Below, in pieces: positions 10,637-20,797 of a stretch of 64,000 bases of DNA. A program made the position numbers and the translations under genes. Positions within the stretch are counted from its first letter, which is position 1, and each line of letters opens with the position of its first letter. Origin of the DNA: Melieria omissa (taxonomy: Eukaryota; Arthropoda; Insecta; Diptera; Ulidiidae). Under the pieces are notes generated by a model. The model did not search any database, was not told where the DNA came from, and saw only the letters and a list, made by a program, of their open reading frames with translations. The DNA is taken from contig OZ020267.1 in the NCBI GenBank assembly GCA_963971225.1, positions 86,603,648-86,667,647 of the forward strand, written 5' to 3'.

Positions 10637-11465
10637 CTTAATTCTGTTGCTCTAACGCTTTGGTTTTTGCTACTGCTTAAACTATTTTTTTTTAGAGAAA
10701 TCGTCCCCTCTGATGTTACTCCAGCGTTGAAGTTCAAAAATAATATACACCTTATCCTCGAAATAGCATTTGCTTCCTTTAATCTCTGGCACAGAAAGCA
10801 TACAATCCAATTGGTTAAAATCAGACACGACAAGAGCACAAATATTTCCTTCGCTTCAGAAATGTAATTAAATTGACACCAAAAACACGAATATAACCAC
10901 GAATACAATGGATAAATATTAATTTTGAATGTGTTCAGACATTCTTTTCTAACAAAAATTCTAATTTACTAACCTAAAAGAAAATAAAAGCCAAGGCGAG
11001 TGAAAAACATTTGGACCAGGTATATTTTGCGCTAGCTAACTCATGTCACTATTAACGAGCTGGCACGAAAAAAGTGCTTCAAATCGAGTCAGATGGAAAA
11101 ACCTAGTTGCAGCCCTATGCTTCGTAGAGAACTGAATAAGGAACAAACGAAAAAAATATTTATAAACAATTCTGACTCTAATTACATCGAAAATAACAAA
11201 AAAAAAACTGAAAATAACAGGCAACTTTGTATGAAAATACACCATGGTCTGGCCAGACCATAGGGGGTTCAACTAAGGGGTATAAATACGTTTTGCACGA
11301 TTCTCGCCTTGTTTTTGTAAAAATTTTGTTCATGTATTGGTTTTTGTGCTTAGAAAGGATCAGTTGAGGATATCATGAAATATGAACCCGATAGCTTTAC
11401 TACAACCTTACTAAAAGTGGACCCAAAGTTCAATATGGGCTGGCCAGACCTGGGTGCGCACACAA
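10637..11465. other. No gene seen; contains an 18-bp perfect palindrome
   Basis: AT-rich interval. 11244-11261 is the perfect palindrome ATGGTCTGGCCAGACCAT. A second CTGGCCAG occurs near 11439. Open frames at 10630-10908 and 11036-11272 have no recognisable motif. Confidence 0.4.
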
Positions 11466-11503
11466 GGGTTAAATGCATCTAAGCGCTCGGTGGAAATAGG
11501 CTA
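11466..11503 (-). repeat. Right terminal inverted repeat of candidate large element
   Basis: GTGGAAATAGGCTA (11490-11503) is the inverse of 2515-2528. The inward 20 bases are also similar to the left end. A TA dinucleotide could be the target duplication, but this is weak. Confidence 0.45.
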
Positions 11504-11628
11504 TTACTTACTATTATTCCTGCCAAATCCTATTTTCTAAAGTTAGGGCATAAGTACTTACGGTTTATATAAATTAGATCTTTAAAGAAAGCAACAACAA
11601 TTAATTACAACAACAGTAATGCATATTT

Positions 11629-12088
11629 ATAACCCTTATGTGTGTGATGGGGTCATGACATCTCTCAAAATTTATTTAGTTAATTTAATTAAAATGGTAT
11701 TATGTCTTTATTTTCGAGTGTTTGATTCCATTTAGTTGCTGGGGTACCCTGGTAACCCAACACATTTTTTATGGAGTTCTATGGATTTCTTAGATTTTTC
11801 TTGTAAGTAAAACTTTCTAAAGCAAATAATTTGCAATAGAACAATTTTATCATCAAAAAATGGCAGTCGCTTTATTTTTTTGGGCTCGTAAAGGTCGGCT
11901 AGCATCGTTATCGAAGCCTATAAAATGTAAAAATTGTTTGAACCTGTCGAAAGACAGCTTTAAAACTTAGCCAAAACGGCAAAATGTCTTAAAGTGCGAA
12001 CAAAAAGTGAGAAATTTTCATAAAATTTGTACTGGGGTACCCACACATGGGTAAGAGTGTCTTTTTTAAGCACACACACTAGGGTTAA
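11629..12088. repeat. Candidate TTAA-type MITE
   Basis: The left end reads AACCCTTATGTGTGTG and the right end, read inward, AACCCTAGTGTGTGTG. The right side is followed by TTAA (12085-12088), but the left side has TATAA, so one copy of the duplication would be mutated. No coding frame inside. Confidence 0.4.
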
Positions 12089-12282
12089 GATAAATGATAA
12101 AAAAGCACACAGAATACTTGTTCAGTTTTGCACCCGAGTACTTATTTTCGGTAGAAACTGTTTTAATAATTGGTAATGCCCCCTTTGAGTCTCAAACCAT
12201 CTTTAATGCCCAGCCGCATTCTACCATATCTGCATGTTTCAATTGGTATTTTCGCCCAAACGATCTGTATTCTTTCCAATAA

Positions 12283-14306
12283 CTTTTTTTTTTTTTTTTT
12301 AACTCAAACAAACGCACAGACCCCTATTAATGCGAGGCATTGCGTTGGTTCAGGAAGGATATAAAGGTTAGGAGATAGGGTTAAGAGTGAAGTGGTTATG
12401 GACTCTTGCCTTGAACCCATCGAGATCATAAGTGCTGGGGAAGATATCCGCAGGGTGGCCATTCCACAGCCGCGCTGTGCGGGCCAGAAACGAACTTTCT
12501 CTGTAATGCGTAGTGCGCTGGAACATCGTTTCAACGTGGAATGCATGAGCGCCAGTGTTCAAACGGGTTGCCCGTGGGAATACCCGGAGTGATGGCATCA
12601 AACTGCTCATCTCCACTGAGCAATTACCGAAAAAGTATCGGTAGAATAACACCACACATGCCACGTTTCGACGATGCTCCAAGGAGTCAATAGAGCTGGA
12701 TGCTCTACTGTCCCCTATAAGTTAATCGCACGGTTTTGCACCCGGTCCAGGAGCTCCAAATGAGTTTTTGAAGCCCCCGCCCACAGGTGCGAGTTAAACT
12801 CCATTTTAGGTCGGATATAGGTGGTATAAATAATGCGGAGATCGGACGGGGTGAAATATTTTTTGCACCGCTTTAAGAAGCCGAGGCACTTGGCTGCTTC
12901 TTTCGACACGCCAAAAATATGATCGTTCCAACGAAGATCATTCTTAATGGACATGCCCAGAACATCAAGAGCTGCCGATTCCGCAATACTCACACCACCC
13001 ATAACCAGGGATGTTGGAATGAGGGGAGACTCGCTTGTGGGATAACAGGCAACATTGGGTCTTGCGAGGATTAAAATCGACCCTGTTCGCTTGACCCCAC
13101 TTGTAGATTGTTTGTAGGTCGCTATTAAGTGTGTCATTCATACCGCGCCTTTCTCTCTCAATCTCCACAGAGCTGGGGCGCTTTGTGAAGGAGTATGAAT
13201 GACAAATGGTGCTGTCATCCGCAAACGAGTAGATGGGATTCTTCGTCGACGACAATAGGTCATTGATGAAGATAAGGAAAAGGGTTGGAGAAAGGATCGA
13301 ACCCTGCGGCACTCCCGCGCTAAGGGAATGCTTTTCCGAGGCTATGCCGTCTATTACAACACGAATAGAACGATCATAGAGGAAGCTCGTAATCCAACGA
13401 GAGAAGATACTACCGACGCCATAGGCAATCAATTTAGACACGAGTGCTTTATGCCACACCCGGTCAAAGGCCTTAGAAATATCCAATGCAACAACCTTGC
13501 TTTCACCGAGGTTTAGAATGCTATGGTTCCATTTCTCGGTGAGGACCGCCATAAGGTCTCCCGTCGATCGCTGTCTTCGAAAGCCGTATTGGCGGTCACT
13601 TAGCAGTCTATTGTGCTCCAGATACTTCACAAGGTTGAAGTTTACAATGCTTTCCATTACTTTGGAAAGCACCGAGCAGATTGCTATAGGTCGGTAGTTC
13701 GCAGGGTCAGTAGTCTTGCCTTTTTTAGGAACTGGTTGAACATTTGCTACCTTCCAGCATGTCGGAAATACACCTGTGGTTTATGACATGTTGAAAAGTT
13801 TGCGTAATGGACAAGCCAGTGAGGTAGCGCACTTTTGCTAAACAAGGGCTGGAATGCCGTCCGGCCATGAAGCCTTATTTATTGTACATCGAGATTTGCA
13901 AGCACCCTTTTAACTACCCGTGTCCGAAAATGAATTTCTGGCATAGAGCAAGATACGTTCTCGACTACGGGTAGTTGTTGATCGCTGGGGGGCAGGGAGG
14001 AATTCTCTGCGAAAATTTTAGCCAACAAATTAGCTTTATCAACCGAGTGAGTGATGATTTGATCATTGTTAAGAGTTGGAATGGAAGACGATGTTTGATT
14101 CTTCACCTTCTTAACGAATGACCAGAAGTTCTTACTACCACGCTGGCATTGAAGAACTTTTTTCCTTTGGCGCTGTTCGTGCAGAAACTTTTGGCGCCTT
14201 AGGATGGCATTGCATCGATTTCTAGCCTGTTTACGCAGCTGTTCAGTGGTGGCATTTTTATTTGCCTGCCACGCTTTGAAAGCTTCCTCTTTAGACCTGA
14301 CAGCAT
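12283..14306 (-). mobile_element. Jockey/CR1-like non-LTR retrotransposon, 5' truncated
   Basis: Minus-strand element ending in a poly(A) tail seen as poly-T at about 12283-12300. It lacks the endonuclease and begins (at its 5' side) in the linker before the RT, at the border of a Tc1 relic. Two other fragments of the same family lie at 35487-36196 plus 59355-59700, and at 52110-52361. Confidence 0.85.
12368..14306 (-). pseudogene. Non-LTR reverse transcriptase relic
   Basis: Broken frames (14106-13879, 13672-12965, 13137-12715, 12682-12368) together give the end of the linker region, RT fingers and palm with FRRQRSTGDL, ALDISKAFDRVWH, AGVPQGSILSPTLF and the catalytic FADD box, then thumb. 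The C-terminal part has RTARLWNGHPADIFPS, a motif typical of jockey/CR1-type ORF2 C-termini. Frame changes occur near 13860, 13100 and 12700, so no functional enzyme is made. The clade call rests on motif resemblance only. Confidence 0.85.
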
Positions 14307-15059
14307 AACTCCTTAATGCTATTAGGAGATGTGTCGTAGCCTCCCAGTCGCCGCTTTACGATGGACCACAAATTTTCAATAGGATTCAAATTCGGGCTTT
14401 GTGCTGGCCACACCATTGTTGAAAATTTTTGTATTTTAGGCCATTTTTGCACGACATTTCATGAGTGTTTAACGTCGTTGTTCTGTTGAAATATGATTTC
14501 GGCTTCTGAAACCTTGACCTGACCGACTGCCACTGGTAAATTTTCGTAAAGCAGATTCACTCAGATGTCTTTTGTCATAATTGTTGTTATTTCTTGCAAA
14601 GGACCGACTCCAAAGAACGAAAAACAGCCCCGCACCATTACTGATCCTCCTCGAAATTTGACTGTTTCGATAATTTGATGATTTTTTGGTTGCTTTTCCA
14701 GTCTTTGAACAAAAATAATTAATGCCATCAGATTGTATTCTATTAATTTTACATTCATCCGACCATAAAACACGCTTCCAAACTTCGGCTGTCCAGTGGT
14801 CATGCTCCTTTGCGGATGTCATGCGCGCCCTCTTATTTTTGTTTGAAAATTTGGGTTTGCTTTGGCTTCTTTGCAGCTCGGTATCCGTTTCTGTTTAACG
14901 CGTGTCGTACGGTACATACACTTGCACTTTTTGCAACACATTTGGTGGCATCTTTTGGCGTTTTGGCCTTGCCCGTCATAAATAATCGCCCAATTTGTCT
15001 GCTGTCTCTCTCGTCGAATATTCTGGGACGGCCGTTTTTAACGATATGAACCACAATAT
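14305..15059 (-). pseudogene. Tc1-like transposase relic
   Basis: The minus strand encodes pieces of a Tc1-family transposase in several frames. These include a paired-like N-terminal region with HALNRNGYRAAKKPK, then WKRVLWSDE (first catalytic aspartate region), FRGGSVMVRGCFS, and an ENLWSIVKRRL C-terminal piece near 14340. It is cut on the right by the Gypsy LTR that begins at 15060, and its left end abuts the non-LTR element. Confidence 0.75.
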
Positions 15060-15470
15060 TGTAACGATAAGACAGTCTGTCGCTGTGCAAAGCAACCCAG
15101 TCGCTACGCGCCGTGCTATAATTCAATCTGGCAACGACGGCCGCGATAAGAAGATAAACTTTTAGTCCAACCTGGCAATGATGGCCGCGATAATAAGGGA
15201 AACTGTTAGTCCAACCTGGCAATGATGGCTGCGATAATAAGGGAAACTGTTAGTCCAACCTGGCAATGATGGCTGCGATAATAAGGGAAACTGTTAGTCC
15301 AACCTGGCAATGATGGCTCGCGATCATCATGGAAACCTTTAGTCCATTCTGGAATGTGCGAGAACGATCTGCGCGATAACCGGACAGGTATAAAAGGCAG
15401 CCGGGTACGGCGCAGCAGTCAGTCTGATTTTGACTAGTGAAGGTGCCACACGGAGTAATTAAGCAAATAA
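15060..15470 (+). repeat. Gypsy left LTR, first part
   Basis: Matches the right LTR at 27192 onward, including TATAAAAGGCAGCC (a TATA-box-like promoter motif near 15391) and the stretch GTGCCACACGGAGTAATTAA. It is interrupted at 15470 by a DNA transposon and resumes at 20564. Confidence 0.85.
15162..15337 (+). repeat. 44-bp tandem repeat inside the left LTR
   Basis: Four successive units start with TTAGTCCAACCTGGCAATGA at 15162, 15206, 15250 and 15294. The right LTR has a single degenerate unit, so the array expanded in this LTR only or was lost from the other. Confidence 0.85.
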
Positions 15471-16636
15471 CACAGCGCAACAAAAAAACACTTTTTTTCT
15501 GTTGCATGGAGTTTTTCTTCTGTTTCTTACTACTTTGGGTGCGCTGATTTCAAATCTACCCTCCAATTTTTTCTAGCAGCTCTAGTTTGTGAGATATAGG
15601 TACCCTGTCATTTTTTCAGTTTTTCCACTACTTTTTCCATATTTTCGATCGTAGTTTCTAAACCACAAAACCGATTGACATGATTTTCACCTTATCGCAT
15701 TAACAACACCGCACGGCTTCTTTTGTGATGTAACTCATTTTTATAAGTGTTAAAATGCCGCGGTAATTGGACCTCAAAGTCGGAAAAAATTGAATTTTAA
15801 GGCGTTTTCTTTGATGGTCAAAAACATACACATTTTTTTTTTAACAATTAACGAGTTAGGTGTATAATGAAAGCCGACACATCAAATATTACAACACAGC
15901 GAAATTATTTGACGAAATGCACATTCGCATCGAAATAACAACAAAAATGTACCATAGCCGTTATCATCACTTTTCAGCCATTTTTCAATGATTTACTCAA
16001 AAAACAAAAGCCCTACAAATATGCAAAGTTTTTTTTTATTTTCCATCGAACAATTCACCATTTTTTTTGTTTTTTGCTTGCACAAAAAAGGGCATATTTT
16101 GAGGCCGTTTATTTTGTACGTAAATTATTGACAATTGACATGGGCATTTTTGGTATATTATTTTACTTACTTATTATTATGCGAATGTGTATTCCGCCAA
16201 ATAATTTGGCTATGTTGTAATATTTGAGGTGTCGGCTTTCATTATACACCTAACTCGTTAATTGTTTAAAAAAAATGTGTATGTTTTTGACCATCAAAGA
16301 AAACGCCTAAAATTCAATTTTTCCGACTTTGAGGTCCAATTACCGCGGCATTTTAACACTTATAAAAATAAGTTGCATCACAAAAGAAGCCGTGCGGTGT
16401 TGTTAATGCGATAAGGTGAAAATCATGTCAATCGGTTTCTTGGTTTAGAAATTACGATTGAAAATATGGAAAAAGTAGAGGAAAAGCTGAAAAAATTACA
16501 CGGTACCTGTATCTCACAAACTAGAGCTGCTAGAAAAAAATTGGAGGGTAGATTCGAAATCAGCGCACCCAAATTAGTAAGAAACAGAAGAAAAACTCCA
16601 TGCAACAGAAAAAAAGTGCGATTTCGTTGTTCTGTG
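15471..16636. repeat. Long palindrome at the transposon's left end
   Basis: 15471-15910 reappears in inverted orientation at about 16205-16636 with few mismatches (shared blocks include CTGTTGCATGGAG and ACCGCGGCATTTT), giving arms of about 430 bp around a 300-bp spacer. The inner end also finishes with a CACAG terminus. The result is a foldback structure at one end of the element. Confidence 0.85.
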
Positions 16637-16832
16637 TTATATACTCAACTATCCTTAACCTGTTGTTTACAATCCAAGCAACATATAAAAGTAAAGTTTC
16701 CATAGTAGAAAAAAAACAAAACAAGGCACATTTCGAATTTGAAATCGAGAAGAACATATTGTGTATAATAAGTAGTTAAACAGTATAGCCAGCAAACAGT
16801 GCAACTAAACTAGTTTCTATATAATTTTCATT

Positions 16833-19058
16833 ATGTTTTCCTCAAGAAAGACATGCTTAAATAGTCCTAATTGTTTTTGTGTTATTTGCGGAGAATATAT
16901 GTTCGAAAAACTCCGTTTGAATGCGTCGGAATTCGTGAAAAAGGCATATTTGGACTACTTTGGGTTTCCATTTCCGACAAACGCCAAGCCCTGGATACCT
17001 AGTTTGGTGTGTAAAAGCTGTGTGGAGTCTTTGCGATTGTGGGCAAATAATAAAAGATCTTTTTTTAAGTACAAAGCTCCTATGATCTGGCGTGAACCAT
17101 CCAACCATCATAATGACTGTTATTTCTGTGTCACGAAAATCATAGGAATAAACCATAAAAATTATTCGAAGTGGATATATCCCAACTTAAAATCTGCTAC
17201 AAGACCAGTCTTGAATACTAGTGACACACCAGTACCACAGCAGCCAAATATATCTTCAGAACATCCAGACGAGTTCATCCCACAAATCAGTAACGATGAC
17301 ACTAGTAGCGACAGTGATTTTGATTGCTTCAATTATCCCCGACCACTAAATCAAGATGATCTAAATGACTTGATCAGGGAGCTTGGACTGTCTAAGACTG
17401 CATCAGAAATTCTAGCTTCCCGATTGAAAGAAAGAAATCTGTTAACAAAGGAAACGAAGATATCGTACTACCGTAGCAGGGAAACGGATTTACTCCCTTT
17501 TTTCACTGAAGAAGACAATTTCGTATTTTGTTCTGATATTCCAGGCCTAATGACTGCAATGGGATTAAAACAGTATAATCCAAATGAATGGCGTTTGTTC
17601 ATTGATTCGTCAAAACGAAGTTTGAAGTGTGTACTTCTGCATAATGGTAATAAACTAGGTTCGTTACCTATTGCTCATTCTACAAAAGTTAAAGAAGAAT
17701 ATCCTACAATATCCTTAGTTCTGAACAAAATCAAGTACAAGGAACATAACTGGGTTTTATGTGTTGATATAAAAATGGTCAATTTCCTTTTGGGCCAACA
17801 AAGTGGCTATACAAAGTATCCCTGTTTCCTATGCTTATGGGATAGCCGAGCTAAAGATGAGCATTGGAAAAAGAGAGATTGGCCGCCTAGGGAGGCTTTA
17901 ATCCCCGGAAAGCAAAATGTGATTAATGCTCCACTAGTATCCAGAGACCGAGTTATATTGCCACCTTTGCATATAAAGCTGGGGTTAATAAAACAGTTCG
18001 TAAAAGCTCTTAACAAAGACGGCGAATGTTTCAAATACACCTAAGTCTGTTTTTACACGGTCTTTTTTTACACGGTTTTGATATAACACGGTTTGAAAAT
18101 TGAATATTTTTAATTTTTTTACACGATTTTATTCCATTTAGCACGATTTGAAATTTTATGTACTTAAATTTTTTTTGTCAAATTTAAATTTATTTATGAA
18201 AGAAAAAAGTCTGAAACCATCGATAGTATCGATAGTGCTATCGATAGTTTGCGAACACTAGCTTAAAGATTTAAGTGAATTCCCTTTTAGCGCGTACAAG
18301 CAATTTTTACTGGTCAAAGCAAATGTGAATAGCACTAATTTAGGGGAATTCCCTTTATGTGCATACAATAAAATTTACTGGTCAGAGCAATTGAAACGTG
18401 TTAATATTTTGTGAACTGTCAATGCAATAAGACGTGTTTGGTAAAGAAATTTTAATAGGTTTTAGAGATTAGGAACAAATCACCCATTTTTGTATACGAT
18501 CAATGTCTTTTTTTACACGGTTTTTTTTTACACGGCTTCTTCTGGAACCAATCTACCGTGTAAAAATAGACTTAGGTGTACCTTGCAAAAGTGTTCCCAA
18601 ACTTGAGTAGTGAGAAAATTAAAGCTGGTGTTTTTGATGGTCCACAAATCAGGAAGTTGGTGGATGATAAAAATTTCATCAACCATATGACAGCTGTCGA
18701 GAAAAATGCATGGCAAGAGTATGTTTGGGTAGTGAGAAATTTTTTGGGAAATAGAAAGTCTGATGGCTACATTAAGCATGTTGAACAGTTGCTGAGACAC
18801 TTCCAGCGGCTTGGATGCAACATGAGTATTAAGCTTCATTATCTTCACAGCCATCTAGACTATTTTCCTGAAAATCTCGGTCACCTAAGCGAGGAACAAG
18901 GAGAGCGCTTTCACCAGGATATTCGCACCATGGAGGAGAGATATCAGGGATACTGGAACGAAAATATGATGGCTGATTATTGTTGGAGCATTCAAAATAG
19001 TACTTCTAACACACCTCACGCAAGAAAATCAAAAAAACGGAAATTTAATTTAGAATAA
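16833..19058 (+). pseudogene. Transposase-like protein, split by a MITE
   Basis: From ATG at 16833 to 18037, then 18580-19058. Removing the MITE (541 bp plus one TA, 543 = 3 x 181) joins the two parts in frame as a 560-residue protein. The N-terminus has four cysteines in two CxxC pairs (CVICGEY at about residues 18-21 and CKSCVES near 65), likely a zinc-binding DNA-recognition domain. The middle has an acidic segment. The C-terminal half has WVLCVDIKMVNFLLG, YPCFLCLWDSRAKDEHW and a histidine/glutamate block (HSHLDYFPEN, EEQGERFHQDI), which look like DDE-transposase active-site regions. The protein resembles a family found widely in arthropod genomes. CMC/Chapaev membership is inferred from the element's ends rather than proven by the protein. 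Split by the MITE, this copy is presumably inactive. Confidence 0.72.
18038..18578. mobile_element. 541-bp MITE with TA duplication
   Basis: Ends are CACCTAAGTCTGTTTTTACA and, read inward from the right, CACCTAAGTCTATTTTTACA, with TA on each side (18036-18037 and 18579-18580). Deleting it restores the transposase codons on both sides, which confirms the boundaries. TA duplication suggests a Tc1/mariner/pogo-type transposase. Near 18217-18250 it holds three TATCGAT or ATCGATAG motifs. Confidence 0.9.
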
Positions 19059-19099
19059 TATATTTTATGCAAAAATGTGCCAATTTTCTACAGTATGAA

Positions 19100-19716
19100 T
19101 TGTGTAAGAATAAATTATAGCCACTTTGTTGGCCCAAAAGGAAATTGACCATTTTTATATCAACACATAAAACCCAGTTATGTTCCTTGTACATGATTTT
19201 GTTCAGAACTAAGGATATTGTAGGATATTCTTCTTTAACTTTTGTAGAATGAGCAATAGGTAACGAACCTAGTTTATTACCATTATGCAGAAGTACACAC
19301 TTCAAACTTCGTTTTGACGAATCAATGAACAAACGCCATTCATTTGGATTATACTGTTTTAATCCCATTGCAGTCATTAGGCCTGGAATATCAGAACAAA
19401 ATACGAAATTGTCTTCTTCAGTGAAAAAAGGGAGTAAATCCGTTTCCCTGCTACGGTAGTACGATACCTTCGTTTCCTTTGTTAACAGATTTTTTTCTTT
19501 CAATCGGGAAGCTAGAATTTCTGATGCAGTCTTAGACAGTCCAAGCTCCCTGATCAAGTCATTTAGATCATCTTGATTTAGTGGTCGGGGATAATTGAAG
19601 CAACCAAAATCACTGCTGCTGCTACTGTCGTCGTTACTGATTTGCTGGTACTTATGTGTCACTAGACCCAGGGGTAGGTGTTTGGGGTTCAAACCCCCTA
19701 AAAAATGCTGGTGCAT
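19100..19716 (-). pseudogene. Inverted partial copy of the transposase gene
   Basis: On the minus strand this stretch repeats the segment 17270-17815 of the upstream transposase gene almost exactly (the ISNDD...SSSD acidic segment through VNFLLGQQSGY), with a few substitutions such as KIKYKE to KIMYKE. It lacks both termini of the protein. A transcript through both copies could fold into a stem of about 540 bp with a loop of about 1.3 kb. Confidence 0.85.
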
Positions 19717-19929
19717 AATATGGTTTCAAATGGTACGGAAGAGTTGTTTATAGTGGGGCCTCCTCTAATGTGGGACTCAAATGATTCTCTGATTTTTTTT
19801 ATAGAAAACACCAATGGTTTAACATTGACAGTGTAGTTTTGATGCGCCATCAGTTTTCATGTAGTTTGGCAGTGCCAAACTTTATATTTGTGCCAAAACA
19901 TTTCAGCCTCAGCTATTTGCCAAACAACT

Positions 19930-20563
19930 TTCTCTTTTCGGCCTCAAAATATGCCCTTTTTTGTGCAAGCAAAAAACAAAAAAATGTTGAATTGTTCGAT
20001 GGAAAATAAAAAAAAACTTTGCATATTTGTAGGGCTTTTGTTTTTTGAGTAAATCATTGAAAAATGGCTGAAAAGTGATGATAACGGCTATGGTACATTT
20101 TTGTTGTTATTTCGATGCGAATGTGCATTTCGTCAAATAATTTCGCTGTGTTGTATTGCTTGATGTTTCTTCTTAAGATATTCATATACTTCGTAACTTG
20201 ATTTGTGAAACATCTGTACAATTTTCGCCATCAGAAAAAACGCCTTGAAATTCAATATTTTCCTACTTTGAAACCTTATTACAACGCCAATTAACAACGC
20301 ATAAAATTGATTAATATCAAAAAAGATGGCGTGAAATGTTGTAAGTGCAACAATATAAAAATCATGTCGATAGGATTGTTGGTTCAGAAAGTACAGTCGA
20401 AAACGAGAAAAAAGCCGATTAAAATTCGAAAAAGTGACACGCCCATTTTTCGCGAAAACTAGAGCTGTTACATAAAAACGGAGTATGGATTTGAAAACAG
20501 CATGCAAAAACGATTCAGATTCATGTAAAAAACTCCATGCAACAGACATGCTGTTGTGCAGTG
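19930..20563. repeat. Right terminal region of the DNA transposon
   Basis: 19935-20145 is the inverted counterpart of about 15895-16110. The rest (20290-20563) is a diverged inverted counterpart of 15471-15700, ending in CTCCATGCAACAG and the CAGTG terminus. Confidence 0.75.
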
Positions 20564-20714
20564 TAATTAAGTATAAAGACAGTGAAGTGTAAATCTGTGA
20601 AATAAAGTGATTGTTGGTTTTTATTGACTGCGTTTGGATAATTAAAGTTGTTTTATTTTCAAATTGCACAATGCATTGATACGTACCAGCCCACTATAAC
20701 TAGTATTCGTAACA
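20564..20714 (+). repeat. Gypsy left LTR, second part
   Basis: Resumes after the TAA duplication and ends CGTAACA just before the primer site. It contains AATAAA near 20602. Confidence 0.8.
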
Positions 20715-20716
20715 TT

Positions 20717-20730
20717 TGGTGTCAGAAGTG
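20717..20730 (+). promoter_or_regulatory. tRNA primer-binding site
   Basis: TGGTGTCAGAAGTG follows the LTR end after a two-base spacer. Same site as in copies A and B. Confidence 0.75.
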
Positions 20731-20797
20731 GGATTGGTTGACTGAAGAAAAACAAAAAAACAAAACAATAAATGAATAAAATTATACAAACGCAGAC

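Larger units (their letters stand above)
15471..20563 (+). mobile_element. 5.1-kb DNA transposon, possibly CMC/Chapaev-like
   Basis: Because it interrupts an LTR of known sequence, its ends are clear: left CACAGCGCAACA, right (inverted) CACTGCACAACA, flanked by TAA on both sides (15468-15470 and 20564-20566). CACWG termini with a 3-bp duplication fit the CMC (CACTA/Mirage/Chapaev) group, but this assignment is inference. The right terminal region (19930-20563) is an inverted, diverged relative of 15471-16110. It encodes a transposase-like protein (16833-19058), broken by a MITE, plus an inverted partial duplicate of that gene. Confidence 0.75.

Noticed and set aside
16466..16705. Small protein encoded in the palindrome arm
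   Set aside because: Lysine/arginine-rich translation of repeat DNA; the inverted arm does not preserve the frame.
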